Shown here piece by piece: positions 1 through 8,255 of a stretch of DNA of 37,611 nucleotides (within the stretch, counting starts at the first letter, position 1; the number at the start of each line of letters is the position of its first letter). Both the position numbers and the translations under genes were made by a program. The notes beneath the pieces were generated by a model. That model did not search any database. It saw only the letters and a list, made by a program, of their open reading frames with translations, and was not told where the DNA came from. The DNA is from a virus: positions 1-37,611 of the IMG/VR virus record IMGVR_UViG_3300006736_000023. The stretch is one strand, 5' to 3'.

Positions 1-267
1 AAACCTATCAGTGCTGCCCGATATCCTATCGATATTCATCTCGTAGAGACTTGCGTACCCTGAAGTAATAGGGACGGGTGAACCGCCTTGAGGTATATCT
101 AAATCGCCGCCATGCTCCGATGCATTGTATCCTATGTTATAAGTTCCCGAAATCTCCGGAGTGTTGTTGTAATAGACATTCCCATCAAAAACGAAAAACT
201 CACAACTAGGGTGAGTTTTCATTGTGTTCAGAAGTACATCTCTGGGTCGGAACTTCTTAATGGACAT
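1..267 (-). CDS. Partial gene, probable virion structural protein (C-terminus beyond window)
   Basis: An ATG at 265-267 opens a frame of 89 codons with no stop before the left edge, so only the N-terminus is present. The start lies one base past the TAA of the upstream gene (269-271), which suggests translational coupling. The N-terminus reads MSIKKFRPRDVLLNTMKTHP and is followed by a Tyr/Asn/Gly-rich, probably beta-rich stretch. I see no catalytic motif, signal peptide or membrane segment. Its place at the end of a run of tail-peripheral genes suggests another virion protein, but this is inference from context only. No specific family is recognised. Confidence 0.75.
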   Translation of the reverse strand, partial: MSIKKFRPRDVLLNTMKTHPSCEFFVFDGNVYYNNTPEISGTYNIGYNASEHGGDLDIPQGGSPVPITSGYASLYEMNIDRISGSTDRF

Positions 268-268
268 T

Positions 269-1372
269 TTAGTAGTCCAGTCTAACGCGCAGTGTCACCT
301 CGTTTGATGGATCCTTCTTCAAGGGCTCAGATAGTTTTGCAACCGCCATGAGTTCATTGCTGGCATTATATAGGCCAATTGTTGTTATGAATGATACCGG
401 GGTGTCTGTTGAGACGTTTTTTACTCTTATTTTACTACCAGTAGTGTAAGTGGTATTAGTACTATAGTTGAACTTGTTAGAAGACGCCCTGCAGAAATAA
501 ATGGTAGAGTTGATTTCTGTGGTGTTATTATAAGAGAGGTTGTAGACTCTCCGTCTAATAGCATCACATGACGAGGAAATCGGAAGATCGGTCCAAGAAC
601 CTGTAATACCATACATGGTACCGTTGTTATCATTAAACTGGTCTTGACTACCAGATGCTGGTGTGCTAGCATTCGCTACTGAAGCGCTGGCAAAAATAGA
701 TGCTGTGACAACTGCCACTCCTGCTTGATAAAAAACAACTCCTACCGCCGATGCGGTAAAGGGCGAGTGATAGAGCAAACCATAATCACCACTCACAATT
801 GTTGAATTAGTTCCCTGAGTATCAGAGGCGGATAAATCAGTAAGGGTAACTCCCACGGGGGCTATAACAAAAGGATCTGACCACGAGCCCGTTCCAATTT
901 GAAGGCTGAAGGATCCCTTTTTAACTTGGTCTTTGGTCAATAATCTCGAAAAGTTAAGGAAAAATACTTCACGCATTTGACCACTATCGTCCGCGGTGTT
1001 AAGATCGTTTTCAAAAACTTCAATAGCACCAGTCAAATCATAACCCAATAAAGTTTGAGCCATTTCATTATAAATGTTAATCTTCTTGGCATTCTGTTCG
1101 TTTGAAGAACTACTCAAAGGAGAATTATTAGAATACCCCATTGTAATATCAAAAATATGATTAGAAGAAGAACTCAAATAAGCATAATCATATACCGATT
1201 GAAACATTCCATGAGAATAGTTTTTAATATTAGTCTCGCCTGTGGCTGTGTAATCTTCAAAATAAGTTCCAGAGACAATTGCACCAGTAAGAGGAATTGC
1301 TTCGTGTAACAATGTTCTAGTGGTAGTTACATCGGTATTGGTATTAAGTGTTTCGTAATTCTTGACTGCCAT
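269..1372 (-). CDS. Virion structural protein, hypothetical (367 aa)
   Basis: The ATG at 1370-1372 is preceded by a good ribosome binding site (GGAG eight bases upstream). The protein is Ser/Thr/Asn/Gly-rich with many alternating polar and hydrophobic residues, as in beta-rich phage tail decorations. It has no signal peptide or transmembrane segment. The C-terminus ends in a charged beta-strand pattern (SNEVTLRVRLDY) of a kind I associate with phage structural proteins, but this recollection does not assign a function. It sits between a fibre-like gene (1390-2394) and the partial gene at the left edge, so a baseplate-peripheral or fibre-associated role is likely. The family is not recognised. 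Confidence 0.8.
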   Translation of the reverse strand: MAVKNYETLNTNTDVTTTRTLLHEAIPLTGAIVSGTYFEDYTATGETNIKNYSHGMFQSVYDYAYLSSSSNHIFDITMGYSNNSPLSSSSNEQNAKKINIYNEMAQTLLGYDLTGAIEVFENDLNTADDSGQMREVFFLNFSRLLTKDQVKKGSFSLQIGTGSWSDPFVIAPVGVTLTDLSASDTQGTNSTIVSGDYGLLYHSPFTASAVGVVFYQAGVAVVTASIFASASVANASTPASGSQDQFNDNNGTMYGITGSWTDLPISSSCDAIRRRVYNLSYNNTTEINSTIYFCRASSNKFNYSTNTTYTTGSKIRVKNVSTDTPVSFITTIGLYNASNELMAVAKLSEPLKKDPSNEVTLRVRLDY

Positions 1373-1389
1373 TCATTTTCTCCAAATAT

Positions 1390-2394
1390 TTAGGTGTCTC
1401 TTTTAATAAGGGTAATTGGAATACTTATTGTTGCGGCGCTACTATTTGTAGTAATTTCTAACTCAAGCGCTATTGTAGAATAAGTTCTAGTTGCGCTAAG
1501 TCCCGTGATTGTTACGCCGGTGTTTCCAAACTTTGTCCACTTCGTAGAAGCGGTTTGGTCTTTGGTAGTAGTAAGTGCCGGATCTATAGAAACGTTAAGA
1601 TATGCCATACTACCCACGACGCCGGCCGATTGTATGAAAGTGGTCACATCCGTTGTGCCTTCTGCCGGCGTGAAAATATTTGCGCGGCTCATGGGCCCTA
1701 TTGCTGTGCTATAGCCCGTTCTCGCAGCCGGAGATACACTTGTTAATGACTGCAGAGGGCCCGTAGTGCCGGTCCATGATCCGTCGGTGCCTGTGGAAAA
1801 TGAAGTTTTGCCAGATGAAACCATTGGGAATGTAATGAAATTGTTGTCAAAAGTCACTTTCATGTTTGTATCTAACATATTTTTACTCACAATATATGTA
1901 CTTTGATTTGCTCGAGTCATAGGAATATCGCTGTTATCCATGCACGATTCTATAGTGATAAATGAAGCGCCACCGCGCTGGCCGGCTAGCAGGGCATAGC
2001 CAGAGCCAAATCCAACGCTAGAATTATCGAGACTTGCCTTGGTTTGTGAATTAACAGCAATGTAAATTGTATTGTTTTGTCTCTTGACTGCGGTGTCTAA
2101 TTTTTCATTTAACAATAACGACGGCATATATAAGATATCATTATTAGCTATTGTCATTAATGAGGAATTCAGTCCAACTTGAGTTGCTGATTCCATTATC
2201 GGAGTTTGCAAAATTTCTAAATCAGCATATGCGGTGCCAGAAGGATGGTTAAGATTATATAAACTATAGTCAATTTCATCATCTCCTAAAGCAAATTTTA
2301 CAATTTTAAAGTTGCCCTCGGCCATCTTACGGCGGCCGGTTTCTGTTAGGACGGCGTCTAAAATAATGTCGCCCGAGTTATCTAAAAAAGCCAT
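1390..2394 (-). CDS. Fibre-like virion protein with LTxxGR N-terminal module (334 aa)
   Basis: The start ATG (2392-2394) follows a strong purine-rich ribosome binding site (AGGAGAGAGG). Residues 3-42 carry FLD, a D-x-x-LT-x-x-GR core, G-x-FK and a GDDEIDY end. This resembles the N-terminal docking segment of phage tail-collar fibres (DUF3751 type, as in P2 gpH), where LT..G..K is followed by a FA-GDG stretch. The same module is present in the 355-residue protein at 10617-11684. The remaining 290 residues are Ser/Thr/Gly-rich and probably beta-structured, with no recognised catalytic site. I infer a baseplate-attached fibre or adaptor. A T4-type late promoter sequence lies about 55 bases upstream, inside the end of the preceding gene. 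Confidence 0.75.
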   Translation of the reverse strand: MAFLDNSGDIILDAVLTETGRRKMAEGNFKIVKFALGDDEIDYSLYNLNHPSGTAYADLEILQTPIMESATQVGLNSSLMTIANNDILYMPSLLLNEKLDTAVKRQNNTIYIAVNSQTKASLDNSSVGFGSGYALLAGQRGGASFITIESCMDNSDIPMTRANQSTYIVSKNMLDTNMKVTFDNNFITFPMVSSGKTSFSTGTDGSWTGTTGPLQSLTSVSPAARTGYSTAIGPMSRANIFTPAEGTTDVTTFIQSAGVVGSMAYLNVSIDPALTTTKDQTASTKWTKFGNTGVTITGLSATRTYSTIALELEITTNSSAATISIPITLIKRDT

Positions 2395-2431
2395 TTATGT
2401 ACCTCTCTCCTCTAAATAGTTTGTGTTTTTT

Positions 2432-5245
2432 TTAATTGCTTTCTCTTTCATATTTATAAGTAACATTTAGATCCATTTTTCTGCCTGTCTTTTTGGATGT
2501 GAGCCGGATCTTAAACGTCTTTCCCCAAATTAATTCATCCGCATCTCCTAAGCTCATATTGCCTATTTGTTCGGATGCTAATAAATTATAATCTATGAGT
2601 TCATCATTTAAAGCCACTTGAGACATATTTGGTTGTAATTGAATTAATTTTTTAAAAGAAATGGATGGATTAGTAAATGTTTCTTCTTGTAAGTCTTCCT
2701 CAAAGAGAACTTCAAAGTTGGGATAAGTGTAGCCTCCATCATTAATTAACTCTGCTTCGTAAATTTCAGACAACCATCCGGGCATCAAATTTTCATTCAA
2801 CACTCTAAACACATAATAATATTTGTGATTAGTTTTTATCATATCATAAAATATAGAATTTGATAAGGTATAGATAGAATCTTTAAGTTTTAAATCAATT
2901 GTGCTTATAAGGCTTCCGTCAAAATCTTCAAAAGAGGTGGGAATTTCATCTACACGGTAAGCCTGCAAAAATCTTTGTTGAGAGATTGATTTATTTGTTA
3001 AGATATCTCCATCGAGAAGGTTTTTAGTATTTAAGTATTCTTCTTCTAAGGCAACATCTGCTGAGGAGATGGTTTTAGGATATGGTTGTTCCACAAACGC
3101 TTCTTGGTTCGCTTCATATCCGATAGTTTGTGATGCATCAAGAAGGAAAAAGGGGTTTATTGTTAATTTATTAGGGGGGTTATCCAATACTTTTAAAGTT
3201 TTGGTGCCCATGGGCACCTCAAATATTTTAAGTTTTGGTTGATAAGTGATACGCATCTGCGCCTGAGCCGGGTCGTAAGATTCATCAATACTACCAGGAA
3301 GGTCTTCCTCGCGTTCGTAGTAATCCTCCGATACAAGTTGATCTGCAGTCTCGCCAGTCGTCGGATTATAATATTCTAAACACCATGGCGTAGATGCATC
3401 TTCGTTAAAATTTATCTGCCGGCTGAGCCTTAAATCGCTCGTTCTATATTCTACACCCAATGAGACAATATATGCATAAATATTATAGGTATATTCTTTT
3501 CCATACACAACTTGTGAATCATATAAATTTATGGTGGATTCATTTAGTGAGTTAAAAATCCAATAATTTTGCAATACTTTGGGGGTTTGTAAGATGCCAG
3601 ACGGATTGGCGGCCACTTTCTCTATTCTATATGCTATCGTTTCATTATATTTGCTGGATTCAGTTTCTGGATCCAGCAAATTAGTCCAACCGTTCAGGAT
3701 ATAGTAAAGATTGCTGGTTGCACCCATAGGAGAAATATCTTCATTCCGCATAACATTAAGTGTCTGTTCAAGAACACCCAATGTGCTTTTAGAATTTAAA
3801 TAAGCATAAGATTCATTTGTTCCCATTGCTGTTTCTCTCTCTATCAATCTTTCTCCTACAAAATAACAATTGTTGTTGGTAGATTTATAATTTTTATAAC
3901 CATATATTAATAAATCAATATAATCTATAGTTTGAAATGAGGTGTTCTCTGTGCTAACAATTATAGAATCTATAATTTCATCTTCTGAGGCCTCTTGATA
4001 GTTTTGCGACAAAACATACTCTTGTGTTTGTGGGAGTAAAGTTTCTATTTCTCCGCTAAAAGCTTCCTTTAAAAGCATAAGAATTTTAGAAGAATAATTA
4101 TTATAAGTTAGAGATTCAACTAGATAGGTGTGGTGCCCGGAGTCTGATGGATTGGTGCCGGCAGCCGCCGCTTGGAGCGCTGCAGTTTTTTCTGCCGTTC
4201 CGCCGGCGCCGGCCATCATCGGGAAACTAATATCGACATAATAAGGAAACAGAGCTTTGGTGTCTGTTATATCAAAAATTGATAGAGTGGTGCCCCCTCC
4301 TGTCATTGAATATTCATCAAAAAATATATTTTGCAAAGCATTTTTAACATATTCGTTGGTAGATGCGGATAATGGATTTAATGGTGCTGATTGAGAAAGA
4401 TATCCATGTAAAACATAATCAGGTATTTCTTCGCCCCATGATGTATTAATATCCGCTAATAGTTCATTAATATTGCCGAGAGGAGAGTCATCGGTAGTTG
4501 TATTATATATTCCTTCTAAACTAACGAAATTTTGTATTGTGGAGTCAAATATTCGCGATGTAGTACTATCGACGGAAGTTAATAGGCCTTCAGGATCCGT
4601 CACATCCGATAGAGTGACACTATTAAACATTTCAATCAAATACATATTAGGAATAAGTAATTCAGAATCCATGGACGCGGCAAATTCTTGATATTGAGGA
4701 AGGTAGTAATTATATTGAGACGAAATATTTAAAATGTTAACAACACTATCTTTCTCAATAAGAACATTAGCTTCTATTTGAGAATATGGAAGAGTTGTTT
4801 CAAACCAATAATCATCCCATACCGTTTCATTATAAATCGTAGGATAAATTACATCCCCATGAGATCCTCCAAGCCAATAAGTTTTCCAGTGATTGTCATC
4901 AATATAGGTATCTGGATCGGCCAAAAACACCGCTACATAAGTGTAGTTGGGAACCACCACAGTGGTGGAGCTTGGGCCATGAGTGTCGGTGACCGCGGTC
5001 GAAGCATCGGTGACTTGTTGTAATATAAAAGGCGAAAGCATAGGGCCGTTGAAAAGGGAGGCGTCGGTGTACTTTTGAAAAATGGGTTCTTCTCCTACGG
5101 TGGTGAGCAGCGCGGAGTCGCTGGCTAGCTCGAAGTCGGTTTCTACCATCTCAAAATACCCTCCTAAAGCTGTACGGAAGGTGTCGGCCGAGCCTGAAAA
5201 TAAGTTTAAATCTATTATTTTTGCTTCTTTTTCTTCAATAGACAT
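2432..5245 (-). CDS. Large virion protein with fibronectin-III-like segments (937 aa)
   Basis: The ATG (5243-5245) is preceded by AAGGAAAAA. The protein is acidic, Tyr/Asn/Thr-rich and has no signal peptide or membrane span. Two stretches look like fibronectin-III folds: about residues 530-610, with YRIEK then YGKEYTYNIYAY, and about 805-846, with YYYVFRVLNENLMPGW then SEIYEAEL. The Tyr-x-Tyr/Phe-x-Val pattern followed by a turn and a second strand is typical of FN3-like modules in phage tail proteins. It lies between the cysteine-rich protein and the fibre-like 334-residue protein. A receptor-binding or fibre/baseplate adaptor role is inferred from the fold and context; the exact function is unknown. 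Confidence 0.78.
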   Translation of the reverse strand: MSIEEKEAKIIDLNLFSGSADTFRTALGGYFEMVETDFELASDSALLTTVGEEPIFQKYTDASLFNGPMLSPFILQQVTDASTAVTDTHGPSSTTVVVPNYTYVAVFLADPDTYIDDNHWKTYWLGGSHGDVIYPTIYNETVWDDYWFETTLPYSQIEANVLIEKDSVVNILNISSQYNYYLPQYQEFAASMDSELLIPNMYLIEMFNSVTLSDVTDPEGLLTSVDSTTSRIFDSTIQNFVSLEGIYNTTTDDSPLGNINELLADINTSWGEEIPDYVLHGYLSQSAPLNPLSASTNEYVKNALQNIFFDEYSMTGGGTTLSIFDITDTKALFPYYVDISFPMMAGAGGTAEKTAALQAAAAGTNPSDSGHHTYLVESLTYNNYSSKILMLLKEAFSGEIETLLPQTQEYVLSQNYQEASEDEIIDSIIVSTENTSFQTIDYIDLLIYGYKNYKSTNNNCYFVGERLIERETAMGTNESYAYLNSKSTLGVLEQTLNVMRNEDISPMGATSNLYYILNGWTNLLDPETESSKYNETIAYRIEKVAANPSGILQTPKVLQNYWIFNSLNESTINLYDSQVVYGKEYTYNIYAYIVSLGVEYRTSDLRLSRQINFNEDASTPWCLEYYNPTTGETADQLVSEDYYEREEDLPGSIDESYDPAQAQMRITYQPKLKIFEVPMGTKTLKVLDNPPNKLTINPFFLLDASQTIGYEANQEAFVEQPYPKTISSADVALEEEYLNTKNLLDGDILTNKSISQQRFLQAYRVDEIPTSFEDFDGSLISTIDLKLKDSIYTLSNSIFYDMIKTNHKYYYVFRVLNENLMPGWLSEIYEAELINDGGYTYPNFEVLFEEDLQEETFTNPSISFKKLIQLQPNMSQVALNDELIDYNLLASEQIGNMSLGDADELIWGKTFKIRLTSKKTGRKMDLNVTYKYERESN
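2451..2458 (-). promoter_or_regulatory. Candidate T4-type late promoter (TATAAATA)
   Basis: The minus strand reads TATAAATA here, an exact match to the T4 late promoter core recognised by gp55-type sigma factors. It lies within the last codons of the 937-residue gene and about 57 bases ahead of the ATG at 2394, leaving a leader that contains a strong ribosome binding site. The same window encodes a gp55-like sigma factor. Against it, I found four exact copies on this strand, close to what base composition alone would give, so only the placement supports function. Confidence 0.35.
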
Positions 5246-5262
5246 TTTTAAATTTTTCCTTG

Positions 5263-7731
5263 TTAATAAGAAGTAATGCTAGTAGTAGCAGTTGTCATAG
5301 TGGTAGATACACTTACTATTTTGGCTTGGGCGCTTTCTATATCTTTTGTATCAAAAACCGAGAACATACTTTCATCTAATTTAGCATGTGCAAGTTTCTT
5401 AAAAGTAAACACTTGGGCATTCGCAAGACCACTCGTCAACGTAGAGGGAACTGCGTTTTGAACAGCAGCATCAAATATCAATGTCATTTGCTCCAGACTG
5501 GGAGAAGTTGTATAACCTTCGGCACTAAAATCTCCACCGAAGGTCGCTCTTAGTTGAACCACTTCGCCGCCGGCGCTGTCGGCCGGCCCATTTGAGTAAT
5601 TAATCGTCGAACCACCGTCACTTGATTCCAGCGTTAAAGATGTGATTCCAGAGGGAGTTATTGGATAATAATATCTGATAATAGTAGTGGTATCCTCCTC
5701 ATCGCCCCAAGCATCGCCCATATATTCATACACCAGACTTACGTTTCCGGTGAGCATATCTAGCGCTTCGCTGGCACCGGCCAGATCTGTGACGCTGTAC
5801 GACGTCGACATATCCCAGGCGCTTAACCGCCACCCTGGACTCAGTTTAGAAAAAAGAAATGAGTTATCTACTGTCTCATACGGCGTCGTCATGCTGTACC
5901 AGACGGCGTCGCCAGATTCTACTTCGTACTCTTCTTCATAAAGCGGGTCGCATGCGTCTTCGTGGGACCATGCGCTATAACCAGATCTCAAACCATACCC
6001 AGAATCACAATCACATGTGCCATATGATTCCGTAGCTATTCCGTCGCCGTTAGCGTCATAAGTAGTATAATCGTTTACCTGGAGAGTGGAATGGGCGGCT
6101 GCACAATATAAGCAGTCGAAGTTGCCGGCGACGTCCAAGTTCAAGTAGTTGCATGCGTCATAGGTTCCCGCGGGGAATCCTTTTCCTGGCCCATAAGTAA
6201 AGCTATCATTATCACCGCACAGATCGTTGAGTTCTTCCTCCCAATCCAGCATCAGATTATATGCATCACTAATATCATAACCCCACCTTCCATCGTCAAT
6301 TCCAAGATTTGTTATAGCGCAAGAAACAAAGTCGCATGGAGATCCCATAATACACTTATAAAATGTGTCATGACTGCCGCCGGCACCATCGGATCCACCG
6401 ATGAGCGGGCCACCGTCGATCTGATCCACACAAGCGGCCAGTCCATTTATGCACCTATAGGCCTCAAAACAATCACAATCGCCGCCATTTACATAGCCGG
6501 CACCAGGGGTGGACGTTGAGGTAAAGTTGGCATTCACAGTGTTATTGCAGTAATAGTCTGCACATTCAGTGGGATAGTAGTCAAAACAAGTACCCAGTTC
6601 ATCATCGGTGGGAGCCGCGGCCGCTCCAGCATAATAAGTGACACACTCATCAAAAGTTGCAAAAGCGGGCTCTGTCCATGCACAGGAGCCTTGGCTACCA
6701 CCGGTACCAGTGCAATACCACCCACCAAATTCCGGATTGGACGCGTCATAAAGGCCGGCTCCATCGGTGTCACAGGCGCCATCACCTTCACAACAGGACG
6801 GAGCGTCACATGTGACGTCCTCCCATTCTTCGTCCGCTGCATCGGCGCCGCCCCAAGTATCTTCCTCCTCCACGACGTCACAGTTGCCGTCGGAGTTGTA
6901 AGTGCCCGTAATCCCGTCGTCGTCGGTGCAACCACCTCCAACGGTGAAGGTCTCTTCGTCGAGCACAAGGTCGCGGTGACAGAGATGTGAGCTTGAATCC
7001 CAATCGGCGCCGGTGTCGGCGCACACACAGTCGGTGCCTTCGATACGATCCACATCCGCGGCGGTGCCAGACCAGGTGACCGTATCTCCGTACTCTTCGA
7101 TGCACTCGGCCTCATTCGATGGTACCCACCCGTCGGAGCAGCGGGCCTCCGGTGTCGCCGAGGTGCACATGAAGAAATCCCCCCCCCAAGTGCATGCTTC
7201 AGAAGGAGTCTTATAAAAATCGAATGGCAGCCAACCGAACACATCTTCGCAACCAGGACATCTATCTAAATCGCGCCGATCGGTGCAGGTCTCGCCGCCA
7301 ACGAGCCAGCGGGTTTCCAAACAGCAGACAAGGTTCTCATCCGCGTAAGAATTAAAATCAACGTCGTAAGGGTCTAATTCTTCATACACGTAGGCTTTGA
7401 GGGTTTGGTCGGCATCACCCGAATGGCAATAATAATAGCCGTCGTGGAAACCACCGGTGTTGCAATAAATATCGGAGCAAAAACAATCCTTTATAACGCT
7501 TTCTAGTTGATCAGCGTATGTTGCAGCAAACGCTGATTCTTGGTCGCGCCAATACGAATTCCAACAAGTTTCTGTAATCCCCTCCTCTCTCTCTTCGTCG
7601 GTGAGACCGCACATGGCGGCGGCAGAGTCGATGGCGTCGGTCCCAAGAATACTCAGAGATTCTTTTTGATAATCGGTGAAGTCAAAGATGCAATTTTCAA
7701 GATTGGAGAGTTGGTCATCAGTGCAAGGCAT
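5263..7731 (-). CDS. Cysteine-rich acidic virion protein, candidate adhesin (822 aa)
   Basis: The ATG (7729-7731) follows AAGGAAAAA. I count about 46 cysteines, all between residues 3 and roughly 594, in CxC, CC and CxxC arrangements, while the last 225 or so residues have none. The Cys-rich part is strongly acidic and has an EF-hand/dockerin-like calcium loop, DANGDG, near residue 560, followed by an EGF-like CDCDSGYG. There is no signal peptide. The Cys-free C-terminus is Ser/Thr-rich and beta-like, similar in composition to its neighbours, and may be the virion anchor. Around 6.75-7.3 kb the DNA is close to 60 percent GC, unlike the AT-rich genes on both sides, and includes a G9 run. I infer an exposed, disulfide- or metal-stabilised surface-binding protein, possibly acquired by transfer. 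No family is recognised. Confidence 0.8.
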   Translation of the reverse strand: MPCTDDQLSNLENCIFDFTDYQKESLSILGTDAIDSAAAMCGLTDEEREEGITETCWNSYWRDQESAFAATYADQLESVIKDCFCSDIYCNTGGFHDGYYYCHSGDADQTLKAYVYEELDPYDVDFNSYADENLVCCLETRWLVGGETCTDRRDLDRCPGCEDVFGWLPFDFYKTPSEACTWGGDFFMCTSATPEARCSDGWVPSNEAECIEEYGDTVTWSGTAADVDRIEGTDCVCADTGADWDSSSHLCHRDLVLDEETFTVGGGCTDDDGITGTYNSDGNCDVVEEEDTWGGADAADEEWEDVTCDAPSCCEGDGACDTDGAGLYDASNPEFGGWYCTGTGGSQGSCAWTEPAFATFDECVTYYAGAAAAPTDDELGTCFDYYPTECADYYCNNTVNANFTSTSTPGAGYVNGGDCDCFEAYRCINGLAACVDQIDGGPLIGGSDGAGGSHDTFYKCIMGSPCDFVSCAITNLGIDDGRWGYDISDAYNLMLDWEEELNDLCGDNDSFTYGPGKGFPAGTYDACNYLNLDVAGNFDCLYCAAAHSTLQVNDYTTYDANGDGIATESYGTCDCDSGYGLRSGYSAWSHEDACDPLYEEEYEVESGDAVWYSMTTPYETVDNSFLFSKLSPGWRLSAWDMSTSYSVTDLAGASEALDMLTGNVSLVYEYMGDAWGDEEDTTTIIRYYYPITPSGITSLTLESSDGGSTINYSNGPADSAGGEVVQLRATFGGDFSAEGYTTSPSLEQMTLIFDAAVQNAVPSTLTSGLANAQVFTFKKLAHAKLDESMFSVFDTKDIESAQAKIVSVSTTMTTATTSITSY
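7179..7187 (-). repeat. G9 homopolymer inside the cysteine-rich gene
   Basis: Nine consecutive C on the plus strand give G9 in the coding strand, read as Trp-Gly-Gly-Asp. The reading frame is intact through it. Long G runs can slip during replication or transcription and are also a common place for sequencing indels, so the frame of the 5' part of this gene depends on this run being read correctly. Confidence 0.9.
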
Positions 7732-7743
7732 CTATTTTTTCCT

Positions 7744-8235
7744 TCATCGTTGGCTTCGCATAAGAGTTATAGCTGTTCTTATATAACTAGGGACTGCCTC
7801 GGCCGAGGCATCGGCTTGTTCTACTTGGTATCCCTCTGGAAGCTCATCATCAAGTTGATAAAATGGATCTTTAACGTCTGGAAAGCTTTCAATCGCTGGG
7901 ATCTCTTGTGGCTCAAGTTTCTTATAACGTTCTTCATCCATTATATTTTCATTGTCAAGGGTTTCAGTTTGATCATCGCTCAAACTGAAATCAAACTTTT
8001 CTCCAGACACACCGCAGTCATATTCAGCCAAAAGCATTAAGGCTGCCTCGTTTGTAGAGATGCTCGTGCTTATTTTTAAATTTCGTTGTTTTAAGCCTAT
8101 CTGTATCGCCGCACTATCGGATGTTTGTTCATATATTTTGCCGTTAATTACGATCTTCCCCCTCTGTTGTCGAAGACGATTGGACTTGTCCGTCTGGGGC
8201 GCGCCTTTGGTGGTTATAGTATCTTCTGGTGGCAT
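7744..8235 (-). CDS. Hypothetical protein, probably tail-associated (163 aa)
   Basis: The ATG lies at 8233-8235; a clear ribosome binding site is missing, with only GAGAAAA upstream, so translation may depend on coupling to the gene ending 15 bases earlier. The N-terminal third is basic (SNRLRQQRGK), the middle has a compact segment (about residues 28-75), and the rest is acidic and proline-rich (for example KLEPQEIPAIESFPDV), likely extended. It ends in a short basic amphipathic helix (YIRTAITLMRSQR). No membrane span or catalytic motif is visible. It sits between two large virion proteins and could be a linker or chaperone for one of them, but this is a guess from position. The family is not recognised. 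Confidence 0.7.
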   Translation of the reverse strand: MPPEDTITTKGAPQTDKSNRLRQQRGKIVINGKIYEQTSDSAAIQIGLKQRNLKISTSISTNEAALMLLAEYDCGVSGEKFDFSLSDDQTETLDNENIMDEERYKKLEPQEIPAIESFPDVKDPFYQLDDELPEGYQVEQADASAEAVPSYIRTAITLMRSQR

Positions 8236-8247
8236 TGTGGTTTTCTC

Positions 8248-8255
8248 TATTTATA
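8248..8255 (-). promoter_or_regulatory. Weak candidate late promoter (TATAAATA overlapping a stop codon)
   Basis: The minus strand reads TATAAATA just ahead of the ATG at 8235, and the TAA in it is the stop codon of the 792-residue gene. A start of transcription six or so bases downstream would leave a leader of only about seven bases, too short for a normal ribosome binding site. The match may therefore be accidental. Confidence 0.15.

Noticed and set aside
6534-7244. 236-residue open frame on the minus strand overlapping the cysteine-rich gene in another frame
   Set aside because: It lies wholly inside a GC-rich coding stretch where stop codons are rare in all frames, its product is Pro/Arg/Thr-biased without domain features, and it has no ribosome binding site of note. 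A frameshift into it at the G9 run is possible but unsupported.
7540-8040. 166-residue plus-strand frame across the junction of two minus-strand genes
   Set aside because: It spans the start of one minus-strand gene and much of another, has a hydrophobic mirror-frame composition, and all other genes run the other way.
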